Below are positions 43,935 to 51,692 of a stretch of DNA of 64,000 nucleotides, piece after piece. The notes beneath the pieces are model-generated. The model was not told the origin of the DNA. It worked only from the letters and a program-made list of their open reading frames with translations, and did not search any database. Position 1 is the stretch's first letter, and each line of letters opens with the position of its first letter. The translations under genes and the position numbers were made by a program. This stretch comes from Caldithrix abyssi DSM 13497 (lineage in GTDB: Bacteria > Calditrichota > Calditrichia > Calditrichales > Calditrichaceae): assembly GCF_001886815.1 (NCBI RefSeq), contig NZ_CP018099.1, positions 62,001 to 126,000 on the forward strand, given 5' to 3'.

Positions 43935-44903
43935 TTAAATGTGAACGGTTTCTATTTTATTTTTATCAAAATGCCCCAGGCGATGTTCCGCGTCTCCGGC
44001 CGTAAAGATGTAACGGGGCTCGCGGTTTTCCTGTTTAAGAGGCGGTAACCCTTTTTCTTTACGTTTTTGTTCGATGATCTGCCAGGCGACGGCGTCAGTG
44101 GCCACGGGATCCTGGCTGAGCATGATCCCGGCAAACGGCCAACGCCACTGCGGCATAAAGGCCGGGCCGCCGTGGTACTGGCCCTCAAGGGCGTCCACAA
44201 TGTGCAGGCGAATTTTAGAACGAATCATCGGAAAGGCATTCACGTCGGCAATGAACGGATTACCGGCGTTTAGATGGTATTTGTTAGGATTGTGGATGGC
44301 GCCGAACATATTTTTCAAGGCGACCGAAATGCCGGCGATGCTGTGGTCGCGTAAAAGGGCGACATTAATGATGCCGTCGCAAAGATCGGTTACAATGCGA
44401 CTAACCAGGCTGCCAGCCTGACCGAACACCTGTAGTTCAGGATAAAAACCAACCGCGTCATTGCCAAAACATTTAACGCCTTTACCGCGGTAGTTGATTT
44501 TAAATTTGCAATCTTCCAGGTCTTTATTCAATCGATCCCAGATGATGATGTTGTAAGGTTTGATTCCCGCCTGCTGCAAGCGCTCAACAATAGCCTCAAC
44601 CAGTTCATGATGCGTGGAGCCGGCGCCGGAAAGGCAGTTAATTTTCAGGCCGATTACTTCTCCGGTACGCGCCACTTTTTGCCAGGCCCTGACGGGATGG
44701 TCGCAATCAAAATAGCTTTGCATGGCGTTGTCCAATAGCGAAAGCAAGACATCGCCGCGTACCTGCTGTTGAGCCAGCACCTTCGAATTTTGCGCGATAA
44801 TCACCTTAGATTTTTGCGATGCGGCGCGTACCGCTCTTTTGCCGCTTAACCAGACGGCGCCGCTTACAATCAGACCTCTTTTTAAAAAGTTTCGTCTATT
44901 CAA
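43935..44903 (-). CDS. DUF362 domain protein with Tat signal (second copy)
   Basis: 322 residues from a TTG with AGAGG upstream. MNRRNFLKRGLIVSGAVWLS is a clear twin-arginine signal. DUF362-like segments are GLKINCLSGAG, IIIWDRLNKDLEDCKF, HSIAGISVALKNMFGAIHNP and SQDPVATDAVAWQIIEQKR. It keeps several cysteines. The reaction is unknown; the AmrS-like radical SAM gene follows in the same operon. The DUF362 protein at 1501-2397 is distant in sequence but shares export signal and Fe-S partner context. Confidence 0.85.
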   Translation of the reverse strand: MNRRNFLKRGLIVSGAVWLSGKRAVRAASQKSKVIIAQNSKVLAQQQVRGDVLLSLLDNAMQSYFDCDHPVRAWQKVARTGEVIGLKINCLSGAGSTHHELVEAIVERLQQAGIKPYNIIIWDRLNKDLEDCKFKINYRGKGVKCFGNDAVGFYPELQVFGQAGSLVSRIVTDLCDGIINVALLRDHSIAGISVALKNMFGAIHNPNKYHLNAGNPFIADVNAFPMIRSKIRLHIVDALEGQYHGGPAFMPQWRWPFAGIMLSQDPVATDAVAWQIIEQKRKEKGLPPLKQENREPRYIFTAGDAEHRLGHFDKNKIETVHI

Positions 44904-45113
44904 TGTTCAGGGCCTCTTGTTTGCCTTTTGCGTTAAAATAACATTTCAAAATGGTTAGATCAAATTAAAGCAAGAAATAAATAGCCGTTTGTAAACGTTT
45001 CATTGTTTAAATTAAACGCTTTTTTAGCAAACGAAATGTTTGATTTTACTGCGATTTTTGTTAAATTGCATCCTTTAATTATGGTTGAAATGAGTTAAGT
45101 TGAAGGAGTTCTG

Positions 45114-45470
45114 GTGAAAACGAATCCGACCACGTTGTTTTTGGCTTTCATGTTGCTAACGTTATTAATCGTTGGCGGATATCTATTGCTTTCCGATCCG
45201 TTTGCGGGGACAGCACAAAAAGGCGTTCATCAATTTTCACAATCGCAAAGCCAGAACCAGGGCGCAATGGTCTTTTATTTACAAAAATGTGCCAGCTGCC
45301 ACGGCGCGAGGGGCGAGGGCAAGGGCGGAAATCCTTCATTGCAAAATACGCCGTTTACCGAAGCCCAGATTCAGGAGATTATTAAAAATGGTCGTGGCGA
45401 AATGCCCGCATTCCCGGAGCTTTCTCCGGAGGAGTTAAAACAGCTTTCGAGGTTGATCAAACAGTTTTAA
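45114..45470 (+). CDS. Membrane-anchored monohaem cytochrome c
   Basis: 118 residues from a GTG 5 nt after AAGGAG. An uncleaved or cleaved N-terminal segment (TTLFLAFMLLTLLIVGGYLLL) precedes a Gln/Ser linker and a class I cytochrome c domain with CASCH haem site and the distal Met in GEMPAFPELSPEEL. It should carry electrons in the periplasm. It is 110 bp from the hydrolase operon and may be transcribed alone. Confidence 0.9.
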   Translation: MKTNPTTLFLAFMLLTLLIVGGYLLLSDPFAGTAQKGVHQFSQSQSQNQGAMVFYLQKCASCHGARGEGKGGNPSLQNTPFTEAQIQEIIKNGRGEMPAFPELSPEELKQLSRLIKQF

Positions 45471-45580
45471 TATGATGATTAAATTCTACACGCAAACGCT
45501 TCATCTTTTGACTTACGAATATATTTTTCGATTTCCCACAGGTAAAATATGTAAAAAATCATGAGTTTTCTGGAGATTTT

Positions 45581-46426
45581 ATGATTTACCGTACGCAATC
45601 GATACGCAACGCTTCGGGCGAAATCATTCGTTTTGACCTTCGTTATCCCGAAGGCACTTCAGACGCGCCAGCCATTATTATTTTGCACGGTTTTAAAGGT
45701 TTTAAAGACTGGGGCTTTTTCCCGGATCTGGCTACTTCTCTGGCCTTTAGCGATTATGTGACCATTACGCTCAATTTTTCGCGCAATGGCATCGGATCGG
45801 ATGGTAAAAATTTTACCGCTCTGGAAGCGTTTGCCCGCAATACGATTTCGCACGAGTTAGAGGACGTTCAGACGTTAATCGATGCCATTAAAGGCGGACG
45901 CATTGACAACCATGTGATTAATCCGGAAGCCATCGGGCTGCTGGGCCATAGCCGCGGGGCAGCGGTGGCCTTGCTTTCTGCGCAGGAAAATGAAGAGCAC
46001 ATTGGCGCCGTGGTAACCTGGGCGGCGGTTGGCAATCTGTACCGCTATTCCGAAGAGGAGATATCGGCCTGGAAGGCGCAGGGCTACAAAGAGGTGGTCA
46101 ATCAACGAACAGGACAGGTTATGCGCATGAACGCAACCTACCTGGAAGACCTTGAAAAGAATAAAGAAAAATTCGATCTGTATCATCGCATCGAAGACCT
46201 GGAGGCGCCAACGCTTTTTATCCACGGTAGCGAGGACACAACGGTGTCTCCGGAAGAGAGCGAAAAGCTCCATGAAAGGTGCGGGGCATATTCAAAACGA
46301 TTGGAAATTATCGAAGGCGCCAATCATACATTCGGGATTAAGCATCCGTTTGAAAAAAGCACCGAGCCGTATGCCATCGCCCGAGATCTGACCGAATCGT
46401 GGTTTGATCGTCATTTAAAATATTAG
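45581..46426 (+). CDS. Alpha/beta hydrolase
   Basis: 281 residues. Oxyanion strand IIILHGFKGFKDWGFF, nucleophile elbow GLLGHSRGAAVALL (Ser near 126), acid region LFIHGSEDTTVSPEES and catalytic His in GANHTFGIKHPF complete the triad. No signal peptide. It resembles dienelactone-hydrolase/BAAT-like esterases; the substrate is unknown. It heads a tight operon with a metallo-beta-lactamase-fold hydrolase (9 bp gap) and a Rieske protein. Confidence 0.88.
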   Translation: MIYRTQSIRNASGEIIRFDLRYPEGTSDAPAIIILHGFKGFKDWGFFPDLATSLAFSDYVTITLNFSRNGIGSDGKNFTALEAFARNTISHELEDVQTLIDAIKGGRIDNHVINPEAIGLLGHSRGAAVALLSAQENEEHIGAVVTWAAVGNLYRYSEEEISAWKAQGYKEVVNQRTGQVMRMNATYLEDLEKNKEKFDLYHRIEDLEAPTLFIHGSEDTTVSPEESEKLHERCGAYSKRLEIIEGANHTFGIKHPFEKSTEPYAIARDLTESWFDRHLKY

Positions 46427-46435
46427 GAGCCAGCA

Positions 46436-47278
46436 ATGAAAATCGGACCTTATGAAATTTTTACCGTTAACAGCGGTATTTTTAGCCTGGATGGCGGGGC
46501 CATGTTTGGCGTGGTGCCCAAAGTATTGTGGAATAAAACCAATCCGGCCGACGAGTTAAACCGCATTCAGCTTGCTTTACGTACGCTGGTCATTAAAGGC
46601 GATGGGCGTATAATTTTAATCGACGCCGGCGTGGGAAACAAAATGAACGAAAAGCTGAGAAAAATTTACAATATTGATTCGCAGCAAAACGATCTGGAAC
46701 GAGGGCTGGCAGAAAAAGGCATCGCTCCCGAACAGGTTACGGATGTGATTATCACGCATCTGCACTTTGACCATGTCGGCGGGGCAACCCGACTGGATAA
46801 TGGCCTTTTAAAACCCACTTTTCCCAATGCCCGCTATTATGTGCAGGGCGAGCAATGGTATTGGGCCAATAATCCCAGCGAAAAAGATCGCGCCAGCTAC
46901 ATGCCGGAAAACTTTAAACCCATCGAAGAGGCCGGTTTGTTAGTCGAATTGAATGGGCCGGGTGAAGTTTTGCCGGGCATTGAAACGCTTGTCATGTACG
47001 GCCACACGCACGGCATGCAACTGCCGAAAATCTCGGACGGGAAAAGCACTTTGCTGTACTGCGCCGACCTGATTCCAACGGCCTCTCACATTCCCCTGCC
47101 CTATATCATGGCCTATGACAACAACCCGCTTATTACCCTTGAGGAGAAAAAACGCCTGCTGCCACAGGCCGTGCGGGAAAAATGGATCCTGGTTTTTGAA
47201 CACGATCCGTTTCGACCGGCCGGAACGGTGATTGAAACGGAAAAAGGCTTTAAACTGGGTGAGGAAATCTTTTTATAA
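46436..47278 (+). CDS. Metallo-beta-lactamase-fold hydrolase
   Basis: 280 residues. Metal motif ITHLHFDHVGG, a GHTHGMQL segment, YCADLIPTASHIPLPY and a final FEHDP give the ligand set of the MBL superfamily, quorum-lactonase-like in layout. No signal peptide is seen. AGGAG precedes the ATG. Its stop overlaps the Rieske start (TAATG), so both are made together. The substrate is unknown. Confidence 0.9.
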   Translation: MKIGPYEIFTVNSGIFSLDGGAMFGVVPKVLWNKTNPADELNRIQLALRTLVIKGDGRIILIDAGVGNKMNEKLRKIYNIDSQQNDLERGLAEKGIAPEQVTDVIITHLHFDHVGGATRLDNGLLKPTFPNARYYVQGEQWYWANNPSEKDRASYMPENFKPIEEAGLLVELNGPGEVLPGIETLVMYGHTHGMQLPKISDGKSTLLYCADLIPTASHIPLPYIMAYDNNPLITLEEKKRLLPQAVREKWILVFEHDPFRPAGTVIETEKGFKLGEEIFL

Positions 47279-47586
47279 TGGCCGGGCTGATTAAGGTGGC
47301 GCACAGCGAGCAGATAAAAGAAAACAAACCATTTGCCCTGACCCTGGAAGATCAAAAAATCGTTTTGATTCGCCATCAGGGCCGACTGCTGGCCTTTAAG
47401 GATTCATGCCCACACCAGGGCGCGCCCCTGAGCCATGGTTTTGTAAGAGACGGCCAGATAACCTGCATTTACCACGGCTGGAAGTTTAACCTTGACGACG
47501 GCAGTTTTTCGACCAATGAAAAATTAAAACTGAAAAGTTACGCCGTTCGGGAAGAAAATGGCGAGGTGTTTTTAGAACTGCCCTGA
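47278..47586 (+). CDS. Rieske 2Fe-2S ferredoxin-type protein
   Basis: 102 residues, one Rieske domain: CPHQGAPLSHG and CIYHGWKF supply two Cys and two His ligands. There is no signal peptide or membrane anchor, so it is a soluble ferredoxin of the NirD/dioxygenase-component type. The partner oxidoreductase is not visible; operon context links it to the two hydrolases upstream. A 12 bp perfect inverted repeat overlaps its stop codon. Confidence 0.92.
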   Translation: MAGLIKVAHSEQIKENKPFALTLEDQKIVLIRHQGRLLAFKDSCPHQGAPLSHGFVRDGQITCIYHGWKFNLDDGSFSTNEKLKLKSYAVREENGEVFLELP

Positions 47587-47615
47587 ATCGGCTTCAATTT
47601 GCTGATTCAGGGCAG
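47578..47615. repeat. 12 bp perfect inverted repeat across the Rieske stop
   Basis: CTGCCCTGAATC (47578-47589) includes the TGA stop, and GATTCAGGGCAG lies at 47604-47615 after a 14 nt loop. There is no T tract. It could end or stabilise the operon mRNA. Confidence 0.6.
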
Positions 47616-47621
47616 CAAAGC

Positions 47622-47803
47622 CGCCAATGCCGAATAATTTCTATTCAACTAATCAACGGTATAGATTCTTCACTCCGTCCCGATTTCTCGAGACTGAAGC
47701 TGGCGCTCCGTTCAGAATGACCAGGCCGGCGACTATTCAACCAATCACCTATTCAACCATTCAACTAATCAGCCATTCAACCACTCCAGCGGCACAAAAA
47801 TTT
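47622..47803 (+). repeat. Dispersed repeat family A, copy 2
   Basis: It aligns along its whole length with 1200-1372, sharing CAACGGTATAGATTCTTCAC, GGCGCTCCGTTCAGAATGAC and the CAACCATT-type unit run ending CCACTCCAGCGG. Confidence 0.7.
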
Positions 47804-47846
47804 TCGCATCCAGCCATGGCAGGAAAGATCTTACCAAGGAAGTTTC

Positions 47847-49451
47847 CTAATCTGTCACGATGCGCTTCACAAAACTTTCCCACAGCCCTCTGGCCTGTGG
47901 ATTGCTGTTTTTTTCTTTGATGAGAAAATAGCGCTGTCCCTCTTTTTTCAGACGTAGCCCTATCTTTTGTACAAGCTCGTAAGGCAGGGGACGGGTGGAG
48001 TGGACGGCGGTTTTTAGAAATTTTTGCCCGGACTCGCCTGTCATGTTGATGATCATCCGTTCAACTTCCTGCTGCGTGTAACCACGGCCTGAAAGAAAAT
48101 AATCGCTCTTTTCGTTCTTGTAAAAGGTTAACCACATCTGACGTATTAAATCGTCCAGGGTTGAGGGGGACTGCGTCTGACTCCTTAAAAGAATATCCAG
48201 CAAAAAGCCTGTGATCAGCCCTTTGTAATAAAAGGAGTAGGTGGTCTGATTGATGTTGGTTTCGGCGTAACGAGGCATGCGGCGATTGAACAGCCAGCTT
48301 AAAATGGATGTTTCCGCCATGGTGCGGTATGCTTTCCCCGGGCTGTTTTCATAACGCGTAATGCGCCCGGAAAGCTCGCTGAGAAATTTTTCCTGCGTGT
48401 AAATGCCGCTGCGCAGCAAGGCAAGATAGGCGTAATAAGAGGTCCAGCCCTCTGCAATCCACAAATTCGGCGTGTAAACTTCTTTGCTGTAGTCAAATGG
48501 CCCCAGCCCGGCCGGACGCAAACGTTTAACATTCCAGACGTGGAAAAATTCATGGGCGCTCAGCCAGATCAAATTGTCGTAATTGGCGTCGTTGTTGGCA
48601 TCTGGTTTAACCTGATCCACATTCATCCGCAGAATAACACGGCTGGCGTTGGCGTGTTCCATGCCGTCTGTGTGCTTAAGATTTTCATTCAAATGAAAAA
48701 AGAATGTGTAATGATCGTAGGGAAGGTTACCGTCGAATAAACCGGCAAAATAGGCGATGATTTTTTTCAAATCCCGTTTAAACGGCTTCAGCAGTTCCGG
48801 CCTGATGGCCTGCCGAAAGACCAGAAAATGATCTTTGTCCTGTATTTTAAAGCGGTAGGTAAACAGCTTGCCCATTTCCAGCGGGCTGTCAACTAAATGG
48901 TCGTAACAGGCGGCTTTGAATTCGCGTTTGGCCAGCGGGTCTAACGCGCAAACCACCTGCCAGTGGTCGGGCGCATCGATGCGTAATTCCACAGGCGAGC
49001 TCATCCTTTCGGCGATGTAGGCAAAAACGCTGCTCCCGTTAATGGTGGCGCCGCTGGAATCGATGCTGGAAAAGGTGCCGTCCAGTGTATTGGCAAAAAC
49101 ACGATAGCGGATGGTAATCTGGCGTGAACCGGCGACCGGGATTTTCCATGTCTGCTTGTCTATTAAAATGGGGCGAATGTGTTTATTGTTTTCATCTTTT
49201 ACCTGCAGGTCAAACACATTTTGAGCAAAGTTGTAAATGATATAACGGCCGGGCGACCAGGCCGGCATGGCCAGAGTGAGCGTGTCTTCTTTCACGGCAA
49301 GCTGAATGCTTACGCTGGCGATGTGTTGGCGCGGCTGGTCAATGATTAAGCGGTATTTCAGAACGGATTCGTCGGCCAACAGGGACGACCAAGGGCACAG
49401 GCTTAAAACCAGCAAGAGCAGTATTTTTGTAAGCCTTTTATTAAAGACCAT
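47847..49451 (-). CDS. M61 family glycyl aminopeptidase-like metallopeptidase
   Basis: The start is the ATG at 49451 behind GGGAGG; 534 residues. A signal peptide (RLTKILLLLVLSLCPWSSLLA) directs export. The beta-rich N-terminal domain (MPAWSPGRYIIYNFAQNV) precedes the thermolysin-like domain with zinc motif HEFFHVWNVKRLRP and the third ligand in WIAEGWTSYY. The M61 C-terminal PDZ domain seems missing: the protein ends about 75 residues after the catalytic helices. It overlaps the end of rmuC by 11 bp. Confidence 0.9.
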   Translation of the reverse strand: MVFNKRLTKILLLLVLSLCPWSSLLADESVLKYRLIIDQPRQHIASVSIQLAVKEDTLTLAMPAWSPGRYIIYNFAQNVFDLQVKDENNKHIRPILIDKQTWKIPVAGSRQITIRYRVFANTLDGTFSSIDSSGATINGSSVFAYIAERMSSPVELRIDAPDHWQVVCALDPLAKREFKAACYDHLVDSPLEMGKLFTYRFKIQDKDHFLVFRQAIRPELLKPFKRDLKKIIAYFAGLFDGNLPYDHYTFFFHLNENLKHTDGMEHANASRVILRMNVDQVKPDANNDANYDNLIWLSAHEFFHVWNVKRLRPAGLGPFDYSKEVYTPNLWIAEGWTSYYAYLALLRSGIYTQEKFLSELSGRITRYENSPGKAYRTMAETSILSWLFNRRMPRYAETNINQTTYSFYYKGLITGFLLDILLRSQTQSPSTLDDLIRQMWLTFYKNEKSDYFLSGRGYTQQEVERMIINMTGESGQKFLKTAVHSTRPLPYELVQKIGLRLKKEGQRYFLIKEKNSNPQARGLWESFVKRIVTD

Positions 49452-50679
49452 TCTCCTCCCTTTCATCATTTTCTGGTTCTGGTAGCAATGGGGCGTCCCC
49501 GCTTTGGAGTTGTTCCGGAAGACGGACGTTTTCAATTTTACGCAACGGCCTTTCCAGTTGCGTGGTACGCGTGGTTACCAGTTTAGTGTATTCATTTTTG
49601 GCGTCGTCGATTTTTTTGCCCATCTTTTGCATGGCTTCTTTAAAGCGTTCCCATTGCTTGCTAAAATCTTTAAGCAACGACAGAATATTGGCGGCCGTTT
49701 GCTCCAGCCGGAAGTTGTCCACCGCCTGGCGAATGACGGCTAAAACGGCGTAAAGCGTGATGGGCGAGCAGAGAATCACCTTGTTTCTCAGAGCCTCGTC
49801 TAAAATGCTGATGTCGTGTTCGTTAATAAAGGCGTACACCTGTTCATTGGGGATGAATACGATGACATAATCGACCGTATGATCGGCGGGGTTAATGTAA
49901 TCCCGCGTTGTAACTTCCTTGATCCTGGCCCGCACATCGCGCAAAAACAGGGTTTTGTAGCGTTCTTTTTCCTGTTCGTTTTCGGCGTTCAAATAGTTGA
50001 GGTAGTTGGTCAGGGGAAATTTAACGTCCATGTTTACCTTTAAGTTCTGGGGCAGCAAAAAGGTGAAATCCGGGCGGCTGCGCGCGTCTTGTACTCGAGA
50101 TTGCTTAAGGTAGTTAATGCCTTCTCTGAAACCGGCCAGGCGCAGCACGTCTTCAGCCATACGCTCACCCCACTGCCCGCGCACCTGCGAATGGCTTAAA
50201 GCCGCTGAGAGCTGATTGGTGATCTCCTGCAGCCGCTGGGATTGTTCGACCGATTGTTTTAATTGCTGCGAAAGCTGCCCGAAACTTTGCTTACGTTCGT
50301 TTTCTATTTGCTTGATCATGTTTTCCACTTTAGAAAGCTCTTCTTTCATCTGGCCCAGGGTTTGATCGATTAGTTTCTTTTTGCCGTCCAATTTTTCTTC
50401 GCCCAGGCGCGATTGATCCTTTAATACTTCGTTGGCCAGCTTCAGGAATTGTTCTGAGCTTTCCCTTAGAGCCTTCATGGAAAGATTGCCAAAAGAATCG
50501 CGCATGTGGGCAATAATTCTTTCCAGTTCCTGCAGTTTTTGCTGCTCGGATTTTTCATGGAATTCGCGGGCCAATTGCTCGGCTGTTTTTTGCTGTCTGG
50601 ACATGAAGAAGTACATCAATCCCAGACCGATGATCAGTCCCAGGGAAAATCCGACAATTAAGGTAAGCGCCAGGGTCAT
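49441..50679 (-). CDS. rmuC: RmuC domain protein (putative DNA recombination nuclease)
   Basis: 412 residues from the ATG at 50679, with AGGAG 9 nt upstream. One membrane anchor at the N-terminus (TLIVGFSLGLIIGLGLMYFF) is followed by a coiled coil (about 30-150) and the conserved RmuC core: QVRGQWGERMAEDVLRLAGF, SRPDFTFLLPQN, NMDVKFPLTNYLNY and YVIVFIPNEQVYAFI. RmuC limits inversions between short repeats in E. coli; the mechanism is not settled. Confidence 0.93.
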   Translation of the reverse strand: MTLALTLIVGFSLGLIIGLGLMYFFMSRQQKTAEQLAREFHEKSEQQKLQELERIIAHMRDSFGNLSMKALRESSEQFLKLANEVLKDQSRLGEEKLDGKKKLIDQTLGQMKEELSKVENMIKQIENERKQSFGQLSQQLKQSVEQSQRLQEITNQLSAALSHSQVRGQWGERMAEDVLRLAGFREGINYLKQSRVQDARSRPDFTFLLPQNLKVNMDVKFPLTNYLNYLNAENEQEKERYKTLFLRDVRARIKEVTTRDYINPADHTVDYVIVFIPNEQVYAFINEHDISILDEALRNKVILCSPITLYAVLAVIRQAVDNFRLEQTAANILSLLKDFSKQWERFKEAMQKMGKKIDDAKNEYTKLVTTRTTQLERPLRKIENVRLPEQLQSGDAPLLPEPENDEREENGL

Positions 50680-50721
50680 TTTGGTATGCTCCTTGTTTGT
50701 TGTTCTTAGCAATTTATCCAA

Positions 50722-51692
50722 TTTGTGGATGATTTAAAAGAAAAAATAACGCCAGGGAAGGAGTGTAAGAGTTTAGTGGTTTAGGAGCTTAGGGGAGAGA
50801 AGCCAATCGCTCCCTTCGACTCCCGCTCCCTTCGACTGCGCTCAGGGAGCGGGAGTACGGTTGTTGAGCGTAGTCGAAACAACCGTTGATTGTGAAGGAA
50901 CTTTCATCAACTGCGCTCCCTTTGACTACGCTCAGGGCAGGCCTTCGACTGTGCTCAGGGCAAGCCTTCGACTTTGCTCAGGGAGCGGGAGTACGGTTGT
51001 TGAGCGTAGTCGAAACAACCGTTGATTGTGAAGAAACTTTCATCAACTGCGCTCCCTTCGACTACGCTCAGGGCAAGCCTTCGACTGTGCTCAGGGCAAG
51101 CCTTCGACTTTGCTCAGGGAGCGGGAGTACGGTTGCTGAGCGTAGTCGAAGCAACCGTTGATTATGAAGAAACTTTCATCAACTGCGCTCCCTTCGACTA
51201 CGCTCAGGGCAGGCCTTCGACTGCGCTCAGGGCAAGCCTTCGACTTTGCTCAGGGAGCGGGAGTACGGTTGCTGAGCGTAGCCGAAGCAACCGTTGATTA
51301 TGAAGAAACTTTCATCAATTGCGCTCCCTTCGACTACGCTCAGGGAGCGGTTTTTGATACGTTCCGCGCCGTCCGGACGTACCGACGTTGCCGATGTCCC
51401 TTTCATTTCGAGCATTCCCTTCCGGCGGGAGACGAGAAATCTTTCCCTTATTTCCTGTCAGAATGCGAAAGCGGGATTATTCAACGAGCCGTTTGCTGTC
51501 GGCGAACTTTCTTTCTGTGCTGTTCTGTCCTGAAAAGGGCGAGTAATGGCAAAAAATGGTTAGAACAGTGTCCCCATTTAAACATTCCACAGGTTGAAGA
51601 AGCGTTTTTTTTCAAAACGACAGGACGTTCTAAATTTGTTTTTAACGGTATTCATGTGTAAATTTTGTTTACAGTCAGTCAGGTTATTGAAC
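50722..51692. other. Non-coding gap holding a repeat array
   Basis: 971 bp. From 50769 to 51350 it is family C repeats. About 51400-51446 carries a different palindromic piece (TTTCATTTCGAGC ... GACGAGAAATCTTTC), a common type of dispersed repeat. Nothing recognisable follows up to the kinase gene. Four overlapping frames of 79-167 codons here are artefacts of the repeat. Confidence 0.6.
50769..51350 (-). repeat. Tandem array of repeat family C, 136 bp unit
   Basis: Units recur at 136 bp steps (landmarks near 50886, 51022, 51158 and 51294). Each holds GGAGCGGGAGTACGG, a hairpin CGGTTGTT/AACAACCG or its CGGTTGCT/AGCAACCG variant with compensating changes, a GTTGATTNTGAAGNAACTTTC link, and two or three CCTTCGACTNYGCTCAGGGC modules of about 23 bp. 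The end block (reverse complement of CTCTCCCCTAAG) sits on the left, so the array is inverted relative to the one at 56880. Confidence 0.85.

Noticed and set aside
45005-45017. GTTTAAATTAAAC palindrome before the cytochrome c gene
   Set aside because: Short AT-rich palindromes are frequent by chance here and it matches no operator I know.
50886-51661. Four overlapping plus-strand frames of 79-167 codons with FDYAQG-like peptides
   Set aside because: They start exactly 136 bp apart, shift frame from unit to unit and consist of the family C repeat. They lack ribosome-binding sites and are artefacts of the repeat.
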